From positions 1-45,833 of the forward strand of contig JBAZOP010000017.1 in NCBI GenBank assembly GCA_041648665.1: 45,833 bases of DNA, read 5' to 3'. This document shows positions 13,917-20,775 of the stretch, piece by piece (position 1 is the first letter of the stretch; each line of letters begins with the position of its first letter). The translations under genes were made by a program, and so were the position numbers. Source of the stretch: a bacterium. Lineage in GTDB: Bacteria > UBA10199 > 2-02-FULL-44-16 > JAAZCA01. The notes beneath the pieces are model-generated. The model worked only from the letters and a program-made list of their open reading frames with translations. It searched no databases and was not told where the DNA came from.

Positions 13917-14687
13917 TCACGCCGAGGCGTTCTTCGGCTCGTCGTTCACTTCGTGGATGAGAACCCGGATCGCCTTGATGAGGTTGTGCGCGACTTCGAC
14001 CCTGCGCGCGGCGGGCTCGAAGGACAGGATGTAGCGCCGCACCAGGTCGAGCATGCTCGTCTGCATCGCGTCGTCCGCGTTACCGGCGATCCTGAGATGA
14101 GAGAAGCGCTCGGATGCTTCCTGGAGTTCCTTCAGGTAGGCGTCAGCACGTCGCAAGACGTCATCGATGTCCTCGAGCGATTCCCCAGGGTTGCTGGCCT
14201 GCGTCTCCTTGGCCTCCGCATCCCGACGCCGCATCCTGGCGTTGAACTCGTCTACGCGGGCCTGCCTCTCCGGGTCGAGTTTCCTGCGCTTCTCCACCAC
14301 GCCGCGCACGTGCTTCTCGGTCACCCGGCCGGGGCGAGCGGTCTTGACCGCCTCATCCCATGCCGCGGCCTGCTCCTCGGGCTCGAGCTCGGCAAGGGGA
14401 CGGACCTGGCGCTCGTTGTCCGGTTTGGGACCCATGGGTCCCATTCGTCCGGCGATCTCCGCGGCTTGGATCTGGCGGTTGACGTGCCTGTGGCTCCACC
14501 CCCACCGCTCTCGGCAGTAGTCCTCGAAGGTGTCGTGCGTCGCGCGGTACAGCCGCGAGTCGCGGATTGACATGAGCGCCCCTCCGACCTCGATGAAGGT
14601 CTGCTTCCCGCGCTCGATGATCTTCTCGTACTGCTCGAGCCGGATCCGCTCGATCCTGGTGAGGTCAGTCGACGACGATGAGATCAT
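13917..14687 (-). CDS. Phage regulatory protein with HTH and coiled coil
   Basis: 256 residues from ATG 14687, with GGAG six bases upstream; ATG 14699 is a less favoured alternative. The N-terminal half has the pattern ...IRDSRLYRATHDTFEDYCRERWGWSHRHVNRQI, then NERQVRPLAELEPEEQAAAW, which I know from prophage proteins with ParB-type DNA-binding regions. The C-terminal half is a charged coiled coil (about 140-215) with a final helical segment. It is probably a DNA-binding regulator. It overlaps the antirepressor-like gene by 23 bases. Confidence 0.65.
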   Translation of the reverse strand: MISSSSTDLTRIERIRLEQYEKIIERGKQTFIEVGGALMSIRDSRLYRATHDTFEDYCRERWGWSHRHVNRQIQAAEIAGRMGPMGPKPDNERQVRPLAELEPEEQAAAWDEAVKTARPGRVTEKHVRGVVEKRRKLDPERQARVDEFNARMRRRDAEAKETQASNPGESLEDIDDVLRRADAYLKELQEASERFSHLRIAGNADDAMQTSMLDLVRRYILSFEPAARRVEVAHNLIKAIRVLIHEVNDEPKNASA

Positions 14688-15183
14688 CGAGTACTCCATC
14701 CTGGATAGCGGCCTCGATCTTCCCCCGGAAGTAGGCAAGCCCTTTCGGGGAAATGAGCGTCCGGCGCTGCACCTTCGGGATGCCGTCCTCGGTCTCCTGC
14801 CGAGTTGGCACGTCCTCGAGCTTCATCCGGCCGGCGTCTACGTGCTCCTGGAAGGGCCGGTGGTAGAGCCATCCGCTCACCGGGTCCTTCTTGCGCATCA
14901 CGGCCGAGGTGTTCCTGAGGTAGGCGTAGAGCTGGTTCTGCCCCAGACGCTTCCCGTTCCCGAGGTCGAGCGCCATCTCCTTGGCCGCCTCGTCGACCGT
15001 GTACCACTTCGTCCCGCCGCGGGCCTCGGTGACCGCGCGTCCGATGCTCTCGTTCTCGGTCTTCCTAGTGAGCCTGATTCGTGCTTCCTGTAGAAGCGCG
15101 GTGCTCTGCCGCAGGAGGATGTCCATCTGCCCGATGAACCCCAGATCAGATCCGTCGCCTTCTGTCGTCACGTCGTCCTTCAC
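14665..15183 (-). CDS. KilAC-type antirepressor-like protein
   Basis: 172 residues from GTG 15183, with GGGAGG just upstream. Residues from about 55 on match the phage antirepressor KilAC domain: KWYTVDEAAKEMALDLGNGKRLGQNQLYAYL, an MRKKDPVSGWLYHRPFQEH stretch, and a RRTLISPKGLAYFRGKI end. The N-terminal part lacks a Bro/Rha domain and is a short helix. In related phages this domain counteracts the repressor, so it may promote induction here. It is transcribed leftward well away from the repressor gene. Confidence 0.8.
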   Translation of the reverse strand: MKDDVTTEGDGSDLGFIGQMDILLRQSTALLQEARIRLTRKTENESIGRAVTEARGGTKWYTVDEAAKEMALDLGNGKRLGQNQLYAYLRNTSAVMRKKDPVSGWLYHRPFQEHVDAGRMKLEDVPTRQETEDGIPKVQRRTLISPKGLAYFRGKIEAAIQDGVLDDLIVVD

Positions 15184-15215
15184 GTATCCCCTCCCTTGCC
15201 GCTGACCGCTACCAT

Positions 15216-15407
15216 TCAGCCGCACACCGCCGGCTTGCACCCGCCTCGGCACCGGAGAGCGATCCTCTTTCTCGTGTAGCTCTCCCGGATCTCCTCGAGG
15301 CGGGCGCCGCAGCGCGGGCAGCGCTCAGTCAGAACGCGAACCGTCGTGCCCTCTCCAGCGCGCGCCAGCGGATCGTTCGTGGCTCCGTGAGTCTCGGCTC
15401 CCTTCAT
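15216..15407 (-). CDS. Small zinc-ribbon protein
   Basis: 63 residues from ATG 15407, with AGGAG seven bases upstream. CPRCG near residue 29 and CRGGC near residue 53 form a possible zinc ribbon around a basic beta hairpin (IRESYTRKRIALRC), and a last Cys follows. It resembles small Com-like or transcription-factor-like zinc ribbons of phages. Function unknown. Confidence 0.65.
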   Translation of the reverse strand: MKGAETHGATNDPLARAGEGTTVRVLTERCPRCGARLEEIRESYTRKRIALRCRGGCKPAVCG

Positions 15408-15868
15408 GGAAAGACTCCTCTCCGGGCCCCGCCGGTGGGCCAGGCCTTGTCATGCGAGACTCTACGAAGGTTGTTCCGCTCCAGCACACGCGTAGCCCTC
15501 GTTGAGTGATCAAAGAGCGTAGCGACAGGTGGCCAGCCCTGCGCCAGAGACCCCTGCGGGGTGCCCGCCAACGGCGGGCTCGCGGCCGGCGTTCCGCTAT
15601 GGGGGAGGCGGGAATCGAACCCGCAGCGCCGTTGTCCATCGTCCGCGCTCGCCTTGCAGCCCCGTGAAAACGGGGGCGTGCGGTCGTTACCCGCCGAGCC
15701 AGGGTAAGGAGTGTGGAACCCCTGGCGCCGCCCCCGACGATTCGTCCAGACCAGGCCCACCGCGATCGCCAGGAGAGAGCACGCCACGACAGTCGCGGAG
15801 AGGCAGATCACCACTACCACCGCCGCGCGCAAGATCGTCTCGCCATCCCCGGCGACCAGGCGGACCAT
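15404..15868 (-). CDS. Membrane-anchored protein, C-terminal part doubtful
   Basis: 154 codons from ATG 15868, one base from the exonuclease stop. The N-terminus (about 13-41) is a strong membrane helix (AAVVVVICLSATVVACSLLAIAVGLVW) followed by basic residues, and looks real. Downstream the frame crosses the tRNA-like and hairpin element at 15545-15735 and reads like translated RNA-gene sequence (CGFDSRLPHSG). Against dismissing it, its TGA overlaps the next ATG as ATGA. So either the coding frame and an RNA element overlap, or only the first 45 residues are meaningful. Confidence 0.4.
   Translation of the reverse strand: MVRLVAGDGETILRAAVVVVICLSATVVACSLLAIAVGLVWTNRRGRRQGFHTPYPGSAGNDRTPPFSRGCKASADDGQRRCGFDSRLPHSGTPAASPPLAGTPQGSLAQGWPPVATLFDHSTRATRVLERNNLRRVSHDKAWPTGGARRGVFP
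15554..15579 (-). terminator. Hairpins downstream of the tRNA-like element
   Basis: GCCCGCC (15563-15569) and GGCGGGC (15573-15579) form a perfect 7-bp stem with a 3-nt loop, and CCCC-TGC-GGGG lies immediately beside it. No U tract follows on the minus strand. They could end or shape an RNA that includes the tRNA-like end, or attenuate the operon. Confidence 0.35.
15600..15735 (-). ncRNA. tRNA-like 3' end within a structured RNA element
   Basis: On the minus strand, GCGGG-TTCGATT-CCCGC (15624-15608) is a perfect T-arm with a canonical T-loop, followed by CTCCCCC and A (15607-15600) as an acceptor-like end; CCA is not encoded. No matching GGGGGAG 5' strand and no clean anticodon arm is found at the right distance, so it is not a normal tRNA. 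Upstream are other helices: GCCAGGG/CCCTGGC (15726-15720 with 15705-15699), GCGG/CCGC, and a GCCCC(C)GT/ACGGGGC stem capped by TTTC near 15675-15658. A relic tRNA, tRNA mimic or novel structured RNA are all open. Confidence 0.35.
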
Positions 15869-15869
15869 C

Positions 15870-16547
15870 TCAGGCAGCCTTCAGCTTGTTGTTCAGGTCG
15901 TACAGGTCCCTGCAGATCAGGAACCGCGCGATGTGCCCCTGCAGGTTCGGCATCCGCGCGTACTCGAAACCCTCGTCCTCGGAACGACCGATCCGGAGGA
16001 TGTAGTCCTCCGCCACCTCGTAGCCGTTCTCCTCGAGGAGCAGGTGGTAGCCGGCGAGCTGGCTCCACTTCTCGTCGGCGGCCCCGTACAGGGCCTTGCA
16101 CGTCTTGATGTCCACGAGCGTCGGCACCCCATCGATGCGCGCGTAGATGTCGCAGGTGCCGCCAAATCGGTGCTTCTCGCTCACGAGCTGGAGCTCGCGG
16201 CCGAGGACCTCGATCTCGTGCTCCTTCATCCAGTCCAGGAACTTGATGAGGCTCGTCTCCGCCCGGTCGTGGTCAACCGCGGAAAACTCGTCGAGGTAGC
16301 TCTGGTCCGCCTCCTCACCGGCGATCATCTCCTCGGCGAGGTAGTGCGCCAGAGTGCCCGCGTTCGCGAGGGCGTCGACGTACTTGCTCGAGTCGATCCC
16401 CTGGAGGCCCAGGTTGTTCGCCCACTTCACGAGGGCGGGCTTGTCCATGACCCCGGTGATCGTCGTGCATCCCGGTACGCGGGTGCCGTCCTTCAGCCGG
16501 TAGATCTGATGTCCGCGGTCGCTCTTTCGAGCCTTGTCTGCTGCCAT
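15870..16547 (-). CDS. PD-(D/E)XK recombination exonuclease
   Basis: 225 residues from ATG 16547, with AAGGAG seven bases upstream. RecB/Cas4-family nuclease motifs are in order: GTLAHYLAEE with H68, RELQ with E118, GTCDIY with D133, VDIKT with D146 and K148, and QLAGYH with Q163. It would resect double-stranded ends to single strands. It follows the ERF annealing protein by 13 bases, so the two form a Red-like pair for replication, circularisation and recombination. No iron-sulfur Cys cluster is visible. Confidence 0.88.
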   Translation of the reverse strand: MAADKARKSDRGHQIYRLKDGTRVPGCTTITGVMDKPALVKWANNLGLQGIDSSKYVDALANAGTLAHYLAEEMIAGEEADQSYLDEFSAVDHDRAETSLIKFLDWMKEHEIEVLGRELQLVSEKHRFGGTCDIYARIDGVPTLVDIKTCKALYGAADEKWSQLAGYHLLLEENGYEVAEDYILRIGRSEDEGFEYARMPNLQGHIARFLICRDLYDLNNKLKAA

Positions 16548-16560
16548 GCTGTTGCTCCTT

Positions 16561-17553
16561 TCACCACACCTGGTCGATGGGCTCGGGGATGTCCATCTCC
16601 TGCTGCTTGGTCTCCCCGCCCACACGCTCCGCATCCGTTGCCGACTTCTTGATCTGGTCGAGCTTCTCCATGTCCCGCTCACGCTGACTCTTGGCGGGGG
16701 GCTTGCCCGCTTCCGTCGCGGGCTTGGCCTCGACAGCCGGCGACGGCTGCGTCTGCTGCGCCGGCGAGGGCTCTGCACCAGCAGCCGGCTTCTGGGTCGC
16801 CAGGACCTGCTCCTTGACCTTCACCAGCTCATCCACGCTCTTCGCCTGCTCGATGCGCTCCCGCAAGGGGACCCGCTGCTCCTCGGGCAGATTGAGCTCC
16901 TTCACGAGCGCCGTGATCTCCTTGATGACCTCCATCTGGTCTGCCGGCCGCTTCCGACCGCCGTTGTGACTTGGCGCCTGGGCCTGCTTCTGCTCGCGCG
17001 CCGGCGGCTCGTGGTCGTCGACGCTGTTGGCGTCGTCGTCGTCGTCAGCCGTCATCAGCCCGAAGGCGTTGCAGAAGGCGTACCGCTTCGCGTAGGTCAG
17101 AGCGCTAGCGACCTTCTGCGCGTCGTTCATGTAGGCCGTGGGGTCGATCGGGATCGAGAACTCGCTGATCTCGACGTGGCCACCGGCGTGGTGGGCCTCG
17201 CACATGGCGGTGACGGCCTGCGGGTCCTGTCGGCTCTTGATCGTGTAAGAGAAGCCGTACTCCTGCAGCAGCCCTTTGATCTGCTCGACGATGGTGTCGA
17301 GGGGCGCGTAGCGGTAGCGGATAGTCCTGTTGTCGCGGCCGTACACGACCTTGGTCTTGGCGATGCTCGGGCAGTTGGACTGGAACCTGGCCAGGGCCTC
17401 GAAGAAGGCCTCCCGCGCCTGCTCCGCCTTGATCTGCTGCCGCATCGCCAGCAGCTTCTCCATGGCGTCAACTGGCAGGCCCTTGCCAATGGCCTGCGCG
17501 ATCAGGTTCTCTGCGCTGAACACGCGCTCGGTCGATACCTGAGTGTCACTCAT
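16561..17553 (-). CDS. ERF-family single-strand annealing protein
   Basis: 330 residues from ATG 17553 (AAGGAG upstream, ATGA overlap with the previous gene). The ERF core lies at about 30-170: EAFFEALARFQSNCPSIAKT, then IRYRYAPLDTIVEQIKGLL, GHVEIS and ASALTYAKRYAFCNAFGL, ending in an acidic TADDDDDAN. The rest is a low-complexity Pro/Gln/Lys tail with a coiled coil, probably for binding SSB or the exonuclease. It anneals complementary single strands and, with the adjoining nuclease, gives phage-encoded homologous recombination. Confidence 0.9.
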   Translation of the reverse strand: MSDTQVSTERVFSAENLIAQAIGKGLPVDAMEKLLAMRQQIKAEQAREAFFEALARFQSNCPSIAKTKVVYGRDNRTIRYRYAPLDTIVEQIKGLLQEYGFSYTIKSRQDPQAVTAMCEAHHAGGHVEISEFSIPIDPTAYMNDAQKVASALTYAKRYAFCNAFGLMTADDDDDANSVDDHEPPAREQKQAQAPSHNGGRKRPADQMEVIKEITALVKELNLPEEQRVPLRERIEQAKSVDELVKVKEQVLATQKPAAGAEPSPAQQTQPSPAVEAKPATEAGKPPAKSQRERDMEKLDQIKKSATDAERVGGETKQQEMDIPEPIDQVW

Positions 17554-17804
17554 GGGGTTACTCCTTGTCTTGGCGGGGTGAGGATCGGGAACAGCGTCTC
17601 GGCGCCGCCCCACCAGCGCACTGCGCGCTCGATGTGGTCGAGGGTCGCCCCCTCGAGGAGCTGCAGGATGTCGCTGTCCGCCTGGTCGAGCCGGATGGAC
17701 TTGACGGTGATGTGCTCTCCGGCCTTGTCGATGGGCATGGGCCAGTCGGCCTTGATGACGAGCTTCACGTCCCTGACCGTGAGCTTCATCTCGATCGTTG
17801 CCAT
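17550..17804 (-). CDS. Small hypothetical protein before ERF
   Basis: 84 residues from ATG 17804, behind AAGGAG. The N-terminus looks like two beta strands (IEMKLTVRDVKLVIKADWPM), the rest helical (DSDILQLLEGATLDHIERAVRWW). No family recognised. Its stop overlaps the ERF start, so it belongs to the recombination operon. Confidence 0.6.
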   Translation of the reverse strand: MATIEMKLTVRDVKLVIKADWPMPIDKAGEHITVKSIRLDQADSDILQLLEGATLDHIERAVRWWGGAETLFPILTPPRQGVTP

Positions 17805-17824
17805 GGGTACTCCTTGTGAACCGA

Positions 17825-18040
17825 TCAGCGAGACGGACGACGTCCCGCTGTCCTGCGGATCGCGACGGCGACCCGCGCGACTGCGGAAGCGGCACCCCCT
17901 TTCTCCTCCCGGTGGTTGTGATGGGTTGGGCGGACGTTCCAGTTCAGGTAGACATGGAACGGGATACGCATCTCGGGCGCGGCGTACTCGCTATCGAGGT
18001 ATCTCTCGGCGGCCTGGTCGATCTCGGTGTCGGAGTACAT
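17825..18040 (-). CDS. Small hypothetical protein
   Basis: 71 residues from ATG 18040, sharing one base with the stop of the excisionase-like gene. The acidic helical N-terminus (DTEIDQAAERYLDSEY) is followed by an aromatic FHVYLNWNVRPTHHNHRE stretch and a basic Ala/Arg tail. Function unknown. Confidence 0.5.
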   Translation of the reverse strand: MYSDTEIDQAAERYLDSEYAAPEMRIPFHVYLNWNVRPTHHNHREEKGGAASAVARVAVAIRRTAGRRPSR

Positions 18041-18327
18041 CAGCCGGCCCTCTGGTCGATCCAGTCGAGGAGGGCGCGCTCGCTCAGGACGTAGACCCGC
18101 TCGCCGAGCCGCTTGTAGGGCAGGCGGCCAGACTGCATCTCGCGGCGGACTGTGGTCGTGGAGGTATGCAGAAACTCGGCTGCCTGGGAGATATCGAAGA
18201 CCCTGGGCCGTGCGTCGGCGCCGAGGGCGGCTTCGTCAGCGGCCTTCCGCTCGAGCTCCAGGCGGGCAGCCTCGAGGGCCGGGACCAGGTGCCGCAGGAT
18301 GGTGGCCGCTACGCCTGCCGCGCTCAT
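18040..18327 (-). CDS. Excisionase-like HTH protein
   Basis: 95 residues from ATG 18327, in ATGA overlap with the RHH gene. The C-terminal half is a winged HTH of the MerR/excisionase family: FDISQAAEFLHTSTTTVRREM (44-64), then GRLPYKRLGERVYVLSERALLDWI. The N-terminal half is a helix that may dimerise. It may be the recombination directionality factor for the integrase at 21140, or an early regulator. The first is favoured because no other Xis candidate is visible. Confidence 0.7.
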   Translation of the reverse strand: MSAAGVAATILRHLVPALEAARLELERKAADEAALGADARPRVFDISQAAEFLHTSTTTVRREMQSGRLPYKRLGERVYVLSERALLDWIDQRAG

Positions 18328-18584
18328 GCCTGACCCCCCGCCTGGTCGTCTTGAGGAGTACTCGCGTGTACTGGGAGCGCGTCCTGACCCTCTTCCTGGT
18401 CCTGGGATACCTTCCGGGCTTTCCGGAGCGTCTGGAGGCGTTTCTGCTCGCCGGCCTTCCTGGCCGCATACTCCTCGATCGCCACGACGGCCAGGTTGCC
18501 GACGGTACGGCGCTGGACCTTCGCGATGGCGCGGAGGATAGAGGCGGTTTCGTCGTCGACGGTGAAGCTGAAGCGGACGCTCAT
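18324..18584 (-). CDS. Ribbon-helix-helix DNA-binding protein
   Basis: 86 residues from ATG 18584. MSVRFSFTVDDETASILRAIA (1-21) and TVGNLAVVAIEEYAARKA look like the strand, helix and helix of an Arc/CopG-type dimer, followed by a charged disordered tail. It is transcribed away from the plus-strand gene at 18675; the 90 bases between them include an inverted repeat and possible promoter elements, so it could regulate itself and that gene. Confidence 0.65.
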   Translation of the reverse strand: MSVRFSFTVDDETASILRAIAKVQRRTVGNLAVVAIEEYAARKAGEQKRLQTLRKARKVSQDQEEGQDALPVHASTPQDDQAGGQA

Positions 18585-18606
18585 GCTTGACCCCCGAATT
18601 GCAGGG

Positions 18607-18674
18607 GCCCTCCCGCCGGCGTAGACTGGAGATCGGTGAGTATCCCAGTCAGACGTCCGAACAGGAGGGCCCGC
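18607..18674 (+). promoter_or_regulatory. Upstream region of the isolated plus-strand gene
   Basis: GACTGG (18624-18629) and CCAGTC (18645-18650) form an inverted repeat with a 15-base loop, followed by AGGAGG (RBS) six bases before ATG 18675. A weak TAGACT hexamer near 18622-18627 could be a -10 element. It is the only evidence that 18675-18863 has its own transcript. Confidence 0.3.
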
Positions 18675-18863
18675 ATGAACACAGGAAAACCGGTCAACAG
18701 TGAAGACGCTCGCCGCGAGAGCTTCGACCTGCTCACCAAGATCCTGGCCGCGAAGCCGGACTTCATCACGGCGTCGATTGATCCCGAAGAGACAGCGGAG
18801 CGATTCCTGAAGGCAGCGCGGAAGCTCGGCGCGTACATCTGGCCGGACTTCTTCAAGGCCTGA
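18675..18863 (+). CDS. Isolated small plus-strand protein
   Basis: 62 residues from ATG 18675 with an excellent AGGAGG. The helical product (SEDARRESFDLLTKILAAKP; EETAERFLKAARKLGAYIW) ends in PDFFKA. It lies alone on the plus strand among minus-strand early regulators and converges on the gene at 18853 with 11 bases of overlap. It could be a lysogenic gene or a small regulator. No family recognised. Confidence 0.6.
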   Translation: MNTGKPVNSEDARRESFDLLTKILAAKPDFITASIDPEETAERFLKAARKLGAYIWPDFFKA

Positions 18864-19044
18864 CGGACTTCCAGCAGGCGCGTTTGAGGACGACCGTCAG
18901 GTAGCCTTCGACGTCCTTGATCTCTCTCACCTCGCACCCGGCGGCCTCGAGCACGTCCACGATGCGCTTGAAGTCGACCACCTGGCGGGGTGGCTCCTTG
19001 GGTGTCTTCTCCGCCAGGGGGGCACTGTTCTTGTGGCCTCTCAT
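18853..19044 (-). CDS. Small early protein
   Basis: 63 residues from ATG 19044, with AGGAG seven bases upstream and ATGA overlap with the RHH gene before it. The N-terminal half is Lys/Pro-rich and disordered. The C-terminal half looks like an alpha-beta fold (DFKRIVDVLEAAGCEVREIKDVEGYLTVVL) with two Cys. It is the second gene of the leftward early operon. Function unknown. Confidence 0.6.
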   Translation of the reverse strand: MRGHKNSAPLAEKTPKEPPRQVVDFKRIVDVLEAAGCEVREIKDVEGYLTVVLKRACWKSVRP

Positions 19045-19301
19045 CGCTTTTCTCCTTCTCTCTCGTCCGGGACCGTCAGGCGCGGCGAGTGCATCCGGAT
19101 CCCAGGCCGATTGATCCTGTTTTTCGCGGCCTCCTCGCGGTCGAGCGCCGCGAGGATCGCCTCGCGCACCCACGCACCCCGCTTCATCGGGCGGCCCGGA
19201 CCGCAAGCCTTGTCGAGGCGACTGCGCTCGTCGCGGTCCAGGGGTACGCTCAGGGCCAGAGTCTCAACGCGATTGCGTGTTTCTTTCAGCGCCACGGCCA
19301 T
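19041..19301 (-). CDS. Ribbon-helix-helix early regulator (Cro-position)
   Basis: 86 residues from ATG 19301. A strand followed by two helices (RVETLALSVPLDRDERSRLDKA; KRGAWVREAILAALDREEA) matches ribbon-helix-helix proteins. It is the first gene leftward from the repressor and so occupies the place of Cro, possibly repressing the repressor promoter in the lytic state. The start is uncertain: no RBS precedes 19301, and the candidate leftward promoter ends right at this ATG. A GTG two codons further in, or one upstream at 19361, is possible. Confidence 0.6.
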   Translation of the reverse strand: MAVALKETRNRVETLALSVPLDRDERSRLDKACGPGRPMKRGAWVREAILAALDREEAAKNRINRPGIRMHSPRLTVPDEREGEKR

Positions 19302-19302
19302 A

Positions 19303-19331
19303 TAGATAGCGCGTTTGCGTATTCTTGTCAA
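19303..19331 (-). promoter_or_regulatory. Candidate leftward early promoter
   Basis: A perfect TTGACA (19326-19331, minus strand) lies exactly 17 bases from TATCTA (19303-19308). It would drive the RHH regulator and the whole early operon. The hexamer almost touches the ATG at 19301, so if it is used, the true start codon lies further in or the message is nearly leaderless. Confidence 0.5.
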
Positions 19332-19334
19332 TAG

Positions 19335-19367
19335 GAACTTAGCGGTTCTCCGCAATTGCACTATGTT
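19335..19367 (+). promoter_or_regulatory. Candidate repressor promoter and operators
   Basis: Between the divergent regulators lie GAAC (19335-19338) inverted against GTTC (19345-19348) and a perfect 8-bp palindrome GCAATTGC (19352-19359), both possible operator half-site arrangements. TTAGCG (19339-19344) and TATGTT (19362-19367), spaced by 17, could serve as a weak rightward promoter for the repressor, overlapping these sites. Confidence 0.35.
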
Positions 19368-19396
19368 GCTGTGTGGGGAGGGGTTAGGAGTGCTCG

Positions 19397-19762
19397 TTGC
19401 TCAAGATGCTGGAGGTCATTCGCGAGAGTGAGTACAGCCCAGAGAAGTACGGCGCGGCCAAGCGGCTCTCCGAGAAGTCGGGGATCGCGTACAGCACCAT
19501 CCGATCCTGGTTCGATCGCGAGAGCAGGCCAAACGTGGAAGAGGCCGCCAGGATCGCAGTGGCAATGGGCGTATCGCTCGACTACCTGATCACCGGCCAG
19601 GAATACTGGGCCGAGTTGCAGAACGGCAGGGTCAGGCGGCTCTGCCGGCGCCTTGGGGCGCTCTCAGACCACGACATTGAGACCATTGAGATGTTGGTCG
19701 ACCGATGCTTCGCCAGGATGAACGCCAACCCAGAGAGAGGTGCCGAAGCGACCAGGGCATGA
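19397..19762 (+). CDS. XRE-family repressor, short CI type
   Basis: 121 residues. The start is TTG 19397 with AGGAG six bases upstream; ATG 19406 is the alternative. An XRE helix-turn-helix occupies about 14-67: AAKRLSEKSGIAYSTIRSWFDRESRPNVEEAARIAVAMGVSLDYLITG. The C-terminal 50 residues are helical and probably form the dimer. There is no Ser-Lys peptidase domain, so RecA-stimulated self-cleavage is not expected and induction may rely on the antirepressor-like protein at 14665. It diverges from the RHH gene, as in other lysogeny switches. Confidence 0.82.
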   Translation: MLKMLEVIRESEYSPEKYGAAKRLSEKSGIAYSTIRSWFDRESRPNVEEAARIAVAMGVSLDYLITGQEYWAELQNGRVRRLCRRLGALSDHDIETIEMLVDRCFARMNANPERGAEATRA

Positions 19763-19893
19763 GATTCCCCATCATCGGTTCGGCGTGGTGCTCCCTTTTC
19801 CCGGATCGGGAGTACACTGAGGCTGGTGTGCGAAATCCCTGAGGCGAGGGGCACGGCCGGTGATTCGTGATAGGATGGCCAGAGGAGGCCGCC

Positions 19894-20775
19894 ATGGTGC
19901 GCCGATCGCCACTGCTCTTTGTGCTTCCTCTCTCTTGCGTCCTGTTCTCCGCCTGCCAGCTCATCGAGCCACCACTCCAGCAGACGCACACAGTGAGCGT
20001 GTCGGTTAGCCCTCTTGCGTCAGGCTCGGTGGTACCTTCGGGCGGAACGTGGGATGACGGATCGGCGGCGACCTTCACGGCCTTCCCCGCGAACGGATAT
20101 GTCTTCGACCGATGGGACGGGATAATCGGCAGCGAGAACCCAGTGACTATCGTCGTCGAGTGGGACCTCGAGATCACTGCACGCTTCGCACGGTTGTACG
20201 CCTATCGATTCAAGAACGATTCCTCTCACAGCGTCACGGTGATCCCCTGGCAGTACCAGACGTGGGAGCAGTTTGAGCTCGAACGCTTCCGGACGATCAC
20301 AGTCGAGTCCACGGACGACGAGATCTCCTTTGACTACGAGCCTGTGGACCTGGTGAAGTTCACGGACAGCATCGTCGACTGGAACGCCACCGCCGGCGAA
20401 ACAATCACCTTCCACAACCGAACCCTCCTCACGGTCTCGAACAGGTGCGGAAGCGATCTGCTCTTGATCGAGTGGGAGACGGAGGCGGACAGCCTCTACT
20501 TCTTTGGCAACGACGACATCTGGTGCGCGACGCTCGGTGAGCCCGTCGGCGGCATGCGCGACGGCCACTCCGACACGGAAGAAGTCAGTCCCGGGTCAGG
20601 GTACATCAGCTTCTGGTTCGCCGAGTATACGGGCCAATACAGGACATCGGACGTAGTGACCATCGAAGAGGGCGACCAGATCTACTTCACGTTCTACGGC
20701 TCCACTTACATCGAGCCGGTCTCGAACGTGGCCGTGGACGCGCGTGCGTCGCTTTCCTCGTACAGCGGGCGATGA
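19894..20775 (+). CDS. Secreted lipoprotein with InlB-type repeat (moron)
   Basis: 293 residues from ATG 19894 (GAGGAGG five bases upstream). The N-terminus is a lipoprotein signal: RR, a hydrophobic core, then LFSAC with Cys21 as the lipidated residue. Residues about 33-98 match the divergent InlB B-repeat of bacterial surface proteins (VSVSPLASGSVVPSGGTW...FTAFPANGYVFDRWDG). The rest is acidic and beta-rich with few Cys. It sits with the repressor and integrase on the plus strand and has a lower GC content than its surroundings, typical of a lysogenic conversion gene. A superinfection-blocking lipoprotein is possible. Confidence 0.78.
   Translation: MVRRSPLLFVLPLSCVLFSACQLIEPPLQQTHTVSVSVSPLASGSVVPSGGTWDDGSAATFTAFPANGYVFDRWDGIIGSENPVTIVVEWDLEITARFARLYAYRFKNDSSHSVTVIPWQYQTWEQFELERFRTITVESTDDEISFDYEPVDLVKFTDSIVDWNATAGETITFHNRTLLTVSNRCGSDLLLIEWETEADSLYFFGNDDIWCATLGEPVGGMRDGHSDTEEVSPGSGYISFWFAEYTGQYRTSDVVTIEEGDQIYFTFYGSTYIEPVSNVAVDARASLSSYSGR

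Noticed and set aside
15600..15690. A complete tRNA gene
   Set aside because: T-arm and acceptor end are canonical, but no matching 5' acceptor strand or 7-base anticodon loop is found at usual distance.
16534..18333. A 599-codon plus-strand frame
   Set aside because: Antisense of the ERF and following genes; Leu/His-rich with no motif.
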